From: Planctomycetota bacterium
Lineage (GTDB): Bacteria; Planctomycetota; UBA1135
DNA: 6,602 nt
NCBI GenBank assembly: GCA_014382465.1
Contig: JACNJP010000536.1
Coordinates: 1 to 6,602, forward strand
Reading direction: 5' to 3'
A model generated the notes under the pieces. It did no database searches. It was not told the DNA's origin and was given only the letters and a program-made list of their open reading frames with translations. Every line of letters begins with the position of its first letter. Positions within the stretch are counted from its first letter, which is position 1. Position numbers and translations under genes: made by a program. This document shows positions 1-6,252 of this stretch, in pieces.

Positions 1-536
1 GCGACCCGGCGGAGCTCCGGCGGGGGGTGGGCGCCGCGCTCGGGGGCAGCGACCTGGTGGTGGCCGTCGGCGGGGTGAGCATGGGGGACAAGGACCACTT
101 GCCGGCGGTTTTCGAGTCCTTGGGCGTCGAGCGCCTGTTCCACGGGGTCTCGGTGCAGCCGGGCAAACCGGTGTGGGCCGGCCGCCGCGGCGGCTGCTTC
201 GTGCTCGGGCTCCCGGGCAATCCGGTGTCCTCCTTCGTGATCCTCGAACTCTTCGGCGTGCCCCTGGTTCAGCGGCTCGGCGGAGCCGGCGCGGTGGTCG
301 TGCCGCGGCCGCTGGAGACCGGGGTGTGCGCCTCCTCCAAGGGAGCCAAGAAGCGGCCGAGGTTCGTGCTCGCCGACCTCGAGACCGACGGCGACGGCCG
401 CGACCTGGTCCGCGCCCGTCCCGAGGCCGGCTCCGGCGACTGGACCGCCCTGGCGGGCGCCCAGGCCCTTGTGTTCCTGGCGCCGGGCAGCCGGGGCGAG
501 CCTGGTCACCCCGTCCGGTTCCTGCGCCTTGCATGA
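1..536 (+). CDS. moeA: Molybdopterin molybdenumtransferase MoeA, C-terminal part (5' truncated)
   Basis: MoeA inserts molybdate into adenylylated molybdopterin in the cytoplasm, the last common step of molybdenum cofactor synthesis. About 177 residues are visible, with codons in phase from base 3; family members are near 400 residues, so roughly the N-terminal half lies outside the window. Seen directly: the MoCF-fold motif GGVSMGDKD (bases 69-95), whose final Asp matches the conserved acidic residue of the family, then QPGKP (156-170) and GLPGNPVSS (207-233), all in the expected order. From about base 310 a short beta-rich segment resembles MoeA domain IV, with a GSGDWTALAGAQALVFLAPG stretch like the family's SGxxxSLAxANGLxxLP-type ending. 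The TGA stop at 534-536 overlaps the ATG of lnt. A MoeA-like or MogA/MoaB-fold paralogue is possible, but domain IV favours MoeA. Confidence 0.93.
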   Translation, partial: DPAELRRGVGAALGGSDLVVAVGGVSMGDKDHLPAVFESLGVERLFHGVSVQPGKPVWAGRRGGCFVLGLPGNPVSSFVILELFGVPLVQRLGGAGAVVVPRPLETGVCASSKGAKKRPRFVLADLETDGDGRDLVRARPEAGSGDWTALAGAQALVFLAPGSRGEPGHPVRFLRLA

Positions 537-2152
537 GGGGGCTCTGGCTGCCGCTTGTCGCCGCCGGCCTGCGGGCCGCCGCCCTGCCCGGCTGGTGGGC
601 TGGCGGCCTGGCCGTGCTGGCCGTGGTGCCGCGGATCGCCTGGTGGGAGCGGGCCGGCAGCGGCCGGCGCCGGTTCCTCGGCGACTGGCTCGGCGGCACC
701 CTCTTCTGGGTCCTGGCCTTCTCCTTCCTGGCCAACACCTTCTGGGCCATGCCCTTCGGTCCGGCGCCGATCCTCGGCCTGTGGTGGGCGGCAGAAGGGG
801 CCCTGTATTCCAGGCTCCGGCGCCGGGTTCCCACGACCTTGGCGGCCGTGCTGGCGATCACCCTGGTCGAGTACCTGCGGGCGCGCTGGCCGATGGGGGG
901 GGTGCCGTGGGCCTCCTGGGGGCTCGGGCTGGACGGTTTTCCAGGCGCCCTGAGGGCCGCCGAGGTGGTCGGCGAGGGCGGGGTCTCCCTCCTGGCCCTG
1001 CTCGCCGGGGCCTTCCTGGTCGCCCTCTTCCGCCGCCAGTCGCGGGCCGAGTTGCTGGTCTTCCCGGCGGCCGTGGCGCTGGTGGCCGGGGCCGGGCTGT
1101 TCCGCCGCGAAGCGGTGGCCCTGGAGCCGATCGACACCTTGAGCATCCAGCCCTCCATCGAGGTGGACCAGAAGAGCCTTCGGGGCGGCAGCCAGGGCAT
1201 CTTCGAGACCCACCTGAGGCTGGGCGAGGCGGCCGTGGCCGCCGACGCGGTCCTCCCCGAGCTGCTGGTGTGGGCCGAGACCATGTTCCTGTTCCCGGTC
1301 ATCGCCGACGATTCCGAGGGCGAGGTCCACCTGCCGCGGCGCTCCGGCCCGCCGGCGACCTATCCGGCCGGGATGATCCTGGACTGGCAGGCGCAGGGCG
1401 CCCGCGACGCCGGCGCCATCCTCGCGCCGCACGGCTGGTTCCTCACCGGAGCCCACTTCTACGGCGCTCTCCCCGAAGGCTCGCCGGGGCCGGACCTGAG
1501 CCCGCGCAGCAGCGAGACCCTCGCTTTCCGGCCCGACGGCAGCCTCTACACCCAGTCGCGCAAGACCGAATTGGTGCCCTTCGGCGAGCGGCTCCCCTTC
1601 GGCGGCCGCTTCCCCGGCGCGCGCGCCATCGCCGACGCCATCTACCGGGTGTTCGGCCTCCACCCCAGCTTCCAGGCCGGGGACGGGGTCTCCCCGCTCC
1701 AGTTGCCGCGGGCGGACGGCGAGCCGATGCGGCTGGGGACCGCGATCTGCTGGGAGAACGTCTTCGAGTCGGTGTTCCGGCGCCAAGCCGGCGCCGGCGC
1801 CGAGGCCTTCCTGGTGCTCTCCAATGAGGCCTGGTTCGGCACCCGGGCCGAGATGGACCAGATGGTGGCCGCGACCCGCTTCCGGGCCGCCGAGAGCGGC
1901 CGGGCTGTGCTCCGGTCCACCAATACCGGCGTGACCCAGCTGGTGGCGGGCGGCGGCGAGGTCCTCGCGGGTCTGCCGCGCGGCCAGGAGGGGGTGTTCC
2001 GGGCGCCCCTCCCGCGGGTCTCGGCCGGTCACCGGACCCTCTATCTCGCCGGCGGCTGGCGGCTGGTGCCGCTGGCCGCCCTCCTCGCGGCCTTGGCGCT
2101 GGCGCTGCCCAGGCGGAAACACAATCCTCCCCAGACCCGGTCCTCTGCTTGA
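533..2152 (+). CDS. lnt: Apolipoprotein N-acyltransferase Lnt
   Basis: Lnt transfers an acyl chain from phospholipid to the N-terminal diacylglyceryl-cysteine of lipoproteins in the inner membrane. The 539-residue product starts at ATG 533, because upstream in-frame codons lie inside moeA and the N-terminal membrane segments begin at once. Several hydrophobic segments fill roughly residues 3-190, a nitrilase-type domain starts near I200 (DTLSIQPSIEV), and a last membrane segment lies near 507-526 before a basic tail. The catalytic triad is present: E249 in LVWAETM, K344 in SRKTELVPFGE, C406 in AICWEN. E352 matches the second essential Glu. NEAWFG (from N431) and LRSTNTG follow as in the family. 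Differences from E. coli: Trp407 instead of Tyr after the Cys, about 27 extra residues between catalytic Glu and Lys, and Met444 where E. coli has His in WQH. No clear Shine-Dalgarno is seen, so translation probably couples to moeA. Confidence 0.93.
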   Translation: MRGLWLPLVAAGLRAAALPGWWAGGLAVLAVVPRIAWWERAGSGRRRFLGDWLGGTLFWVLAFSFLANTFWAMPFGPAPILGLWWAAEGALYSRLRRRVPTTLAAVLAITLVEYLRARWPMGGVPWASWGLGLDGFPGALRAAEVVGEGGVSLLALLAGAFLVALFRRQSRAELLVFPAAVALVAGAGLFRREAVALEPIDTLSIQPSIEVDQKSLRGGSQGIFETHLRLGEAAVAADAVLPELLVWAETMFLFPVIADDSEGEVHLPRRSGPPATYPAGMILDWQAQGARDAGAILAPHGWFLTGAHFYGALPEGSPGPDLSPRSSETLAFRPDGSLYTQSRKTELVPFGERLPFGGRFPGARAIADAIYRVFGLHPSFQAGDGVSPLQLPRADGEPMRLGTAICWENVFESVFRRQAGAGAEAFLVLSNEAWFGTRAEMDQMVAATRFRAAESGRAVLRSTNTGVTQLVAGGGEVLAGLPRGQEGVFRAPLPRVSAGHRTLYLAGGWRLVPLAALLAALALALPRRKHNPPQTRSSA

Positions 2153-2177
2153 CCCTATCCCTGGACGCAGCTACCTT
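2149..2177 (+). promoter_or_regulatory. Candidate sigma-70-type promoter for the coiled-coil gene pair
   Basis: TTGACC (2149-2154) and TACCTT (2172-2177) are separated by 17 bases. The -35 matches TTGACA at five of six positions. The -10 keeps the most conserved T1, A2 and T6. The -35 overlaps the lnt stop codon. Transcription would begin near 2184, leaving a leader of about 110 bases before the ATG at 2294. This rests on a consensus match only; read-through from lnt is the alternative. Confidence 0.35.
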
Positions 2178-2293
2178 TCGCCACTCGCAGATAGGTGCGA
2201 TACCGGCGCGGCCGGATGACCTACTGCTCGGACGCGCGTCGCGCATCCCCCAAAACTAACCCCCCGACATCCCGACCTGCCCCGAGAAGCCGG
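2153..2293 (+). other. Intergenic leader between lnt and the coiled-coil gene
   Basis: This 141-base gap holds most of the candidate promoter and the presumed untranslated leader. Base use differs from the flanking genes, with C-rich runs near 2247-2283. A 5-bp stem (CCGGC/GCCGG, 2203-2215) and the 10-base palindrome GACGCGCGTC (2231-2240) are present but have no T tract. I see no terminator for the moeA-lnt unit and no recognisable riboswitch. Confidence 0.5.
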
Positions 2294-3151
2294 ATGAGTA
2301 CCGCAGGCAAGCTCTTCATCGTCATCAACCTGGTCCTGGCCGCCCTCTTCGTGGGTTCGGCCGCCAGCCTCATCGGCACCAGTAATGAGTGGCGTTCCAA
2401 GTACACCGACATCGAGAACGAACTGAATTCGGTTCGTACCGAAAAGGAGGCTGAGGTCGCCAAGCTGAACCAGGAGGTCCAGACGCAGTCGGCCCTGGCC
2501 CAGTCGCAGAGCAACCGACTTTCGCAACAGGAGGCGAACAACACCGCGCTCGAGCAGGACATCCTCGACGAGCGCAGCCGCAACACCGACCTGAACGAGT
2601 CGGTCTCCGGCATCCAGAGCAAGCTCTCGGACCTGGAGTCGACCAACCGGCAGCACGGCAACCGCATCGCCGAGCTGGAGAACGAGAACCGCTCGCTCCG
2701 GGAGGAGCGGGACGGCGCCCTCGACGAGCGCGACTCCGCCCTGGCCGCCAAGACCGCCGCCGAGCAGGCCCAGCGGACCGCCGACGGCATGGTCTCCCAG
2801 CTGCGCAAGGAGCTGGCCTACGCCAACGACCGCGGGGGCGAGGCCGAAGCCAAGCTGGCCTCGGTGGTCCGGATGTCCGGCATCGATCCCTCCGCCGTCG
2901 AGGGGATCCAGCCCGACATGGAAGGCGTGGTGCTGAGCACCTCCTACGACCAGGCCCCGGCGCTGGTCCAGATCAACCTCGGCAACGGCGCCAAGGTCCT
3001 GCGTGGCTACAGCTTCGATGTCTACAGCGGTCAGTCCTACAAGGGCAGGATCAAGGTCGAGATCGTGCGCGCCAACTCCTCCACCTGCACCGTGAGCCTC
3101 GCCGGCGACGCCAAGATCGAGGCCGGCGACCGCATCGCGACCAACCTGTAG
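2294..3151 (+). CDS. Membrane-anchored coiled-coil protein with C-terminal beta-rich domain, function unknown
   Basis: I do not recognise a named family. From ATG 2294 the product has 285 residues. Residues 7-27 form one hydrophobic segment after a short MSTAGK leader, fitting an uncleaved signal anchor or signal peptide. Residues about 33-192 are charged and Glu/Gln/Asn/Arg-rich with heptad-like hydrophobic spacing (for example IAELENENRSLREERD), so a long coiled coil is expected, probably outside the cytoplasmic membrane. Residues about 205-285 look beta-rich: QINLGNGAKVLRGYSFDVY, then SYKGRIKVEIV, then a closing GDRIATNL. That order resembles the small barrels of MreC-type or FlgT-type C-terminal domains, but this is inference. 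The start is chosen because upstream in-frame codons (GTG 2195, ATG 2216) give a Pro/Arg-rich stretch before the anchor; a weak GAGAAG lies at 2284-2289. An 85-residue membrane protein follows immediately, suggesting a joint role. Confidence 0.85.
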   Translation: MSTAGKLFIVINLVLAALFVGSAASLIGTSNEWRSKYTDIENELNSVRTEKEAEVAKLNQEVQTQSALAQSQSNRLSQQEANNTALEQDILDERSRNTDLNESVSGIQSKLSDLESTNRQHGNRIAELENENRSLREERDGALDERDSALAAKTAAEQAQRTADGMVSQLRKELAYANDRGGEAEAKLASVVRMSGIDPSAVEGIQPDMEGVVLSTSYDQAPALVQINLGNGAKVLRGYSFDVYSGQSYKGRIKVEIVRANSSTCTVSLAGDAKIEAGDRIATNL

Positions 3152-3156
3152 GAGGG
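3150..3156 (+). promoter_or_regulatory. Strong Shine-Dalgarno overlapping the upstream stop codon
   Basis: AGGAGGG sits five to ten bases before the ATG at 3161 and shares bases with the TAG stop (3149-3151) of the coiled-coil gene. It fixes the start of the small membrane protein and implies that the two genes are translated from one message. Confidence 0.85.
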
Positions 3157-3160
3157 AGAG

Positions 3161-3418
3161 ATGGCAGCCAAGCGTCGAGCCAAGACCGCTCCCCCCAAGG
3201 AGCGGAAGACCGCCAAGCCGGCCCGCGCCGAGCGCGCGCCGAAGGCCGTCGCCGATGAGGAGAAGGCTTCGATGCCCCTGGAGAGCGCCCTGGCGGTCGC
3301 CACCGGCATCATGCTGCTCCTGGCCCTGATCCTCGTCGACTACGAGAAGGGGGTCCATTACGGCGAAGGCATGTTCTTCAAGGGCAGCTACGGAGCCTCT
3401 GCCGACAGCGGCGAATAA
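3161..3418 (+). CDS. Small single-pass membrane protein with basic N-terminal tail, function unknown
   Basis: This 85-residue product is not recognised. Residues 1-37 are rich in Lys, Arg, Ala and Pro (KRRAKTAPPKERKTAKPARAE), low in hydrophobics and probably disordered. Residues about 42-59 are a clear membrane helix (VATGIMLLLALILV), followed by DYEKGVHYGEGMFFKG and a short acidic end. The positive-inside rule places the basic tail in the cytoplasm and the Tyr/Gly/Phe-rich tail outside. The strong Shine-Dalgarno and the one-stop junction with the coiled-coil gene support it as a real gene, and a terminator follows 22 bases after its stop. An inferred role is as a membrane partner of the coiled-coil protein. 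The basic tail could bind acidic partners, nucleic acid or phospholipid; nothing in the sequence decides between these. Confidence 0.8.
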   Translation: MAAKRRAKTAPPKERKTAKPARAERAPKAVADEEKASMPLESALAVATGIMLLLALILVDYEKGVHYGEGMFFKGSYGASADSGE

Positions 3419-3439
3419 CCGCCACCGGTTCCGGCGATC

Positions 3440-3478
3440 GGCGGCCGGCGCGCGCGCGCGCCGGCCGCCCTGCTTTTT
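3440..3478 (+). terminator. Rho-independent terminator after the coiled-coil/membrane protein pair
   Basis: Bases 3440-3469 form a perfect 30-base palindrome (arm GGCGGCCGGCGCGCG, 3440-3454, with its exact complement at 3455-3469). As RNA it would fold into a stem of about 13 GC pairs with a four-base loop. CTGC and then five T (3474-3478) follow. No A tract precedes it, so it should act on the + strand only. It separates the upstream pair from the mre operon. Confidence 0.8.
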
Positions 3479-3490
3479 CCCTGGCGGCAC

Positions 3491-3520
3491 TAGGATGGCG
3501 CTATTCCGGCTGGTTATACT
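3491..3520 (+). promoter_or_regulatory. mreBp: Candidate promoter of the mreBCD-PBP operon
   Basis: TATACT at 3515-3520 matches the -10 consensus at five of six positions and stands out in GC-rich surroundings. It lies between a terminator and mreB. The -35 region (about 3491-3497) has no good TTGACA match. Transcription would begin near 3527, giving a leader of about 42 bases. The perfect palindrome AGCGGCCGCT (3524-3533) lies at this predicted start and could be an operator or chance. Confidence 0.5.
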
Positions 3521-3568
3521 CCCAGCGGCCGCTTCCTGGCCGGGATCGCACACAAACCAAATCACTCC

Positions 3569-4621
3569 ATGGACTGGCTCTTCGGGAGGTTTTCTTTTGC
3601 CGAGGACCTCGGCATCGACCTCGGGACCGCGAACACACTGGTCGCGTCCAAGGAACGGGGCATCATCCTCAATGAGCCCTCCGTGGTGGCGGTCTACAAG
3701 GGCACCAACGAGGTGATCCTGGACGGCATGGGGGTGGGCGACGAGGCCTACCGCATGCTCGGCAAGACGCCCGGCAACATCACCGCCGTGCGGCCGCTCA
3801 AGGACGGCGTCATCGCCGACTTCGAGATCACCGAGAAGATGCTGCGCTACTTCCTGCGCAAGGCCCACGAGGGCAAGCCGTGGGTCAAGCCGCGGGTGGT
3901 GATCGCGGTGCCCTCGGGCATCACCACGGTGGAGAAGCGGGCCGTGATCAACTCGGCCGAGCGCGCCGGCGCCCGCCGGGTCTACCTGGTGGACGAGCCG
4001 ATGGCCGGCGCCCTCGGCGTCGGCTTGCCGATCACTGAGGCCATGGGGTCGATGATCGTCGACATCGGCGGCGGCACCACCGAGGTGGCGATCCTGGCCC
4101 TCAGCGGCCCGGTCGAGGTCAAGTCGATCAAGATCGCCGGCGACGAGATGGACGACGCGGTGGTCGACTACCTGCGCAAGAACCACAACCTGCAGGTCGG
4201 ACCGCAGACCGCCGAGTCGATCAAGAAGACCATCGGTTCGGCCTGCGAACTCGACACCGAGAAGTCGGTTGAGATCGCCGGGCGCGACACCCTCAGCCTG
4301 CGGCCGCGCAAGGCGGTCATCACCAGCGAGGAGATCCGCGAGGCCCTGCGCGAGCCGCTCGAGGCGATCGCCCGCGCGGTGCTCGACTGCCTCGAGACCG
4401 CCCCGCCCGAGATCGGCGCCGACCTGCTCGAGTCCGGGATCACGATCGTCGGCGGCGGCGGCCTGTTGCCGGGCCTCGGTAAGTTCCTGACCCAGCAGAC
4501 CGGCCTGCCTGCGCGGACCGACGACGACCCGCTGACCGCGGTGGTGCGCGGCACCGCCCGCTTCGTCGAGAACCTGGACCTCTACGCGCCGGTTCTCACC
4601 GAAGGCCTGGAAGTCAACTAA
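3569..4621 (+). CDS. mreB: Rod shape-determining protein MreB
   Basis: MreB is the bacterial actin that forms membrane-bound filaments and guides lateral wall synthesis by the elongasome. The 350-residue product has normal family length. Seen in order: an aromatic N-terminus (MDWLFGRFSF) suited to membrane insertion; phosphate-1 loop DLGIDLGTANT (residues 13-23); NEPSVVAV (35-42); E143 in LVDEPMAGALG, the position of the ATPase Glu; phosphate-2 loop DIGGGTTEVA (165-174); IGSACELD; the GRD-type loop; and VGGGGLLPGL (from about 294) of the adenosine site. The start follows from this family N-terminus. No Shine-Dalgarno precedes the ATG; the last 20 leader bases are A/C-rich and nearly free of G, suggesting initiation by an unstructured leader. 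mreC begins three bases after the stop. MamK, ParM and DnaK are excluded by length and motifs. Confidence 0.98.
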   Translation: MDWLFGRFSFAEDLGIDLGTANTLVASKERGIILNEPSVVAVYKGTNEVILDGMGVGDEAYRMLGKTPGNITAVRPLKDGVIADFEITEKMLRYFLRKAHEGKPWVKPRVVIAVPSGITTVEKRAVINSAERAGARRVYLVDEPMAGALGVGLPITEAMGSMIVDIGGGTTEVAILALSGPVEVKSIKIAGDEMDDAVVDYLRKNHNLQVGPQTAESIKKTIGSACELDTEKSVEIAGRDTLSLRPRKAVITSEEIREALREPLEAIARAVLDCLETAPPEIGADLLESGITIVGGGGLLPGLGKFLTQQTGLPARTDDDPLTAVVRGTARFVENLDLYAPVLTEGLEVN

Positions 4622-4624
4622 GCA

Positions 4625-5773
4625 GTGGAACTGCTGCCGGCCGCGGAGCGCAATCGTCGCGCCCTGGCCGTGGGCGTGGTGCTGGCGCTCCTGGGCCTTC
4701 AGGCCCTCTGGCCCGAGCCGTGGCTGGAGCGCGCCGCTGGCCGGTTGGCGGCTCCCGCGGCCCGGGTCCTGGCGCCGCTCTCGGCCTGGCTCAGCGAGCC
4801 GGTGGAAGCCCTCGTCCAGCCGCCGCCGTCGCCGGTGGCCAGCCTGGCCTCGGTGGAGGAAGGGCTCGGGCGGCCGCCCCGAGTCCCGGGAACCGTGTGG
4901 TGGCCCGTTCCCGTGCTGGAACGGAGGTCGAGCACCTGGACCCTGGGCGCGGGCCGGGCCCTCGGGCTGTTCCAGGGGCAGCCGGTGGTGTTCGGGACCA
5001 CCTGGCTGGGCCGGCTCGAGAGCGTCTCGGAGCGAAACGCGGTGCTGCGCCTGTGGACCTCGCCGGATGCGCCCACCGGCGCCTGGATCGGCCGGGTCGA
5101 GGGCGGGGTTCCCGCGATCTGTCTCGGGCGGCGCCAGGGCGGGGAACCTCTGGTGCGGCAGGTCCATCCCGCGGCCGAGCCCGCTGACGGCGATCCGGTC
5201 TACTGGAGGCGCCGGGAGGGCGATCCGCCCTGGTTCGAGCGCGGCCAGTTCCGCCTGGGGTTCTTGCGGCGCCGCGGCGACGAGGGCCGGCGCGAGGGCT
5301 ACTGGGCAGTGGAGACCGCCTTGCCGGTTGCGGCGGAGGGGAGGGTCTACATCGGCCTGGGCGCGATTCCGCCCGATCCTCCGGCGGAGCGGCTGCCTGA
5401 GCGGGCCGCTGCGCGGCCGGCCCTCGGCGCCGACGGCGTCTACGGCTCCCGGCTGGTGGCGATCCGCGCCGCGGCTGCGGTCCTTCCCGAGCCGACCGCG
5501 CTGGTCGGCGGCGGCCGCGTGATCGGGCCGGTGGTGACGGCCCGCGGCTCCCTCTTGTGGGCCGCCCCCCTGGCTCCGGAGTCGTGGCCGGGCCTGGCCG
5601 TCGCGCTCGAGGAAACGCCGTTCGGCCTGTCCACCGAGCCGGGGATCCTCCTGCGACCGGGCGCCCCGATCTTCAGCCGCGGTGATGGTCGCTTCCCGCG
5701 CGGCCTCTGGCTCGGGCGGATCGGCGAGCCGGCGTTCGCCGCCGCCCGGGAGATGGAGGTCGTGGGCCGATGA
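4625..5773 (+). CDS. mreC: Divergent rod shape-determining protein MreC
   Basis: MreC links the MreB filament to periplasmic wall enzymes, including PBP2. I accept GTG 4625, three bases after the mreB stop; no ATG precedes the membrane anchor and the Shine-Dalgarno is weak (GGAAG, 4609-4613). The 382-residue product has a short basic cytoplasmic start, a membrane helix near residues 11-30, then a Pro-rich linker instead of the usual coiled coil. From about residue 90 an MreC-like pattern appears: GAGRALGLFQGQPVVFG, WLGRLESVSERNAVLRLWTSP, GRRQGGEPLVRQV and GDPVYW (189-194). The C-terminus has GAPIFSRGDGRFPRGLWLGR (346-365), close to the family's GDxVvTSGxxGxFPxGxxVGxV. The central ~150 residues are extra, and 189-213 and 346-366 resemble each other, suggesting an internal repeat. 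Sequence alone is weak; position between mreB and mreD makes the call secure. Confidence 0.85.
   Translation: MELLPAAERNRRALAVGVVLALLGLQALWPEPWLERAAGRLAAPAARVLAPLSAWLSEPVEALVQPPPSPVASLASVEEGLGRPPRVPGTVWWPVPVLERRSSTWTLGAGRALGLFQGQPVVFGTTWLGRLESVSERNAVLRLWTSPDAPTGAWIGRVEGGVPAICLGRRQGGEPLVRQVHPAAEPADGDPVYWRRREGDPPWFERGQFRLGFLRRRGDEGRREGYWAVETALPVAAEGRVYIGLGAIPPDPPAERLPERAAARPALGADGVYGSRLVAIRAAAAVLPEPTALVGGGRVIGPVVTARGSLLWAAPLAPESWPGLAVALEETPFGLSTEPGILLRPGAPIFSRGDGRFPRGLWLGRIGEPAFAAAREMEVVGR
5755..5759 (+). promoter_or_regulatory. Shine-Dalgarno of mreD inside the mreC end
   Basis: GGAGG lies ten bases before ATG 5770 and within the last mreC codons. It supports the start that overlaps the mreC stop (ATGA, 5770-5773). 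Confidence 0.7.
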
Positions 5774-6252
5774 GGCGGCCGCCCCGGATCGCCGTGGTCC
5801 TGCCGGCGGCGGTGGCGGTGACCGTCGCCATGCCGTTGCTCCGCGGCCTGCCGGGCGGCATGGCCCTGCCCGACCCGCTCCTGCTCCTGCTGCTGGCCGC
5901 GGTACCCCGGCGCCTCGGCCAGGTGCGCCGGGCCGCCGCATGGGTGTTCCTGTTCGGGCTGCTGCGGGCGTCGGTCAGCGCGGCCTCGCCGTTCGCGTCC
6001 TGGGCCGGTTATGGCCTGGGCCTGGCCATGCGGAGCCTGGCGCAGCGCTACCTCGCTGAGGACCGGTTCCTCGCCCGGCTCCTGCTCGGGGTGTGCGCCG
6101 CCCTGCCGCTTGGCCTGCTCGACCACCTGGTCTCGGCGAGGCTGTTCGCCCCGATGGCCATCGAGCTGACCCTGGCCAGGATGCTCCTGGTCGGGCTGCT
6201 GTGGGCGGTGGCGATGGCGCCGCCCCCGATGCGCCGGGAGCTCGCGTCATGA
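5770..6252 (+). CDS. mreD: Divergent rod shape-determining protein MreD
   Basis: MreD is a small polytopic inner-membrane protein of the elongasome that works with MreC and PBP2. The 160-residue product has the usual length (E. coli about 162). About five hydrophobic stretches are seen: near residues 8-25, 34-45 (PLLLLLLAAV-type Leu run), 55-80, 98-118 and 132-150. FGLLRASVSAASPFASWAGY stands where MreD proteins have a GLxxDxxSxxPxG-type segment, but the acidic residue is replaced by Ala-Ser, so homology is weak at sequence level. The call rests on length, membrane pattern and position between mreC and a class B PBP. The start overlaps the mreC stop and the TGA stop overlaps the next ATG, so coupling on both sides is likely. 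Confidence 0.8.
   Translation: MRRPPRIAVVLPAAVAVTVAMPLLRGLPGGMALPDPLLLLLLAAVPRRLGQVRRAAAWVFLFGLLRASVSAASPFASWAGYGLGLAMRSLAQRYLAEDRFLARLLLGVCAALPLGLLDHLVSARLFAPMAIELTLARMLLVGLLWAVAMAPPPMRRELAS
6236..6240 (+). promoter_or_regulatory. Shine-Dalgarno of the class B PBP gene
   Basis: GGGAG ends eight bases before ATG 6249, inside the end of mreD, and supports the overlapping ATGA start. Confidence 0.6.

Noticed and set aside
173..532. N-terminal extension of lnt by 120 codons
   Set aside because: The extension overlaps moeA, gives an Arg/Pro/Gly-rich stretch unlike Lnt, and ATG 533 starts directly at the first membrane segment.
506..2122. Open frame of 538 codons on the - strand
   Set aside because: It lies opposite lnt, whose catalytic residues are intact. 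Its product is Gly/Glu/Pro/Arg-rich without any motif, so it is a shadow of lnt codon bias.
2203..2240. Short inverted repeats CCGGC-GCG-GCCGG and GACGCGCGTC as terminator or operator
   Set aside because: The arms are only five bases, there is no T tract, and such repeats are expected by chance at this base composition.
2195..2293. N-terminal extension of the coiled-coil protein from GTG 2195 or ATG 2216
   Set aside because: It would put about 26-33 Arg/Pro/Ser-rich residues before the signal anchor and overlap the presumed leader; ATG 2294 gives a normal short start before the hydrophobic segment.
3495..3716. Open frame of 73 codons on the + strand over the mreB start
   Set aside because: It overlaps the mreB promoter and the first 50 mreB codons in another frame and has no motif.
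2171..5941. Open frame of 1256 codons on the - strand
   Set aside because: It runs antisense through five well-supported genes, the terminator and the mreB promoter. Long antisense open frames are common in GC-rich DNA. The product is low-complexity (Gly, Ala, Arg, Asp, Gln, Leu) with no recognisable domain.
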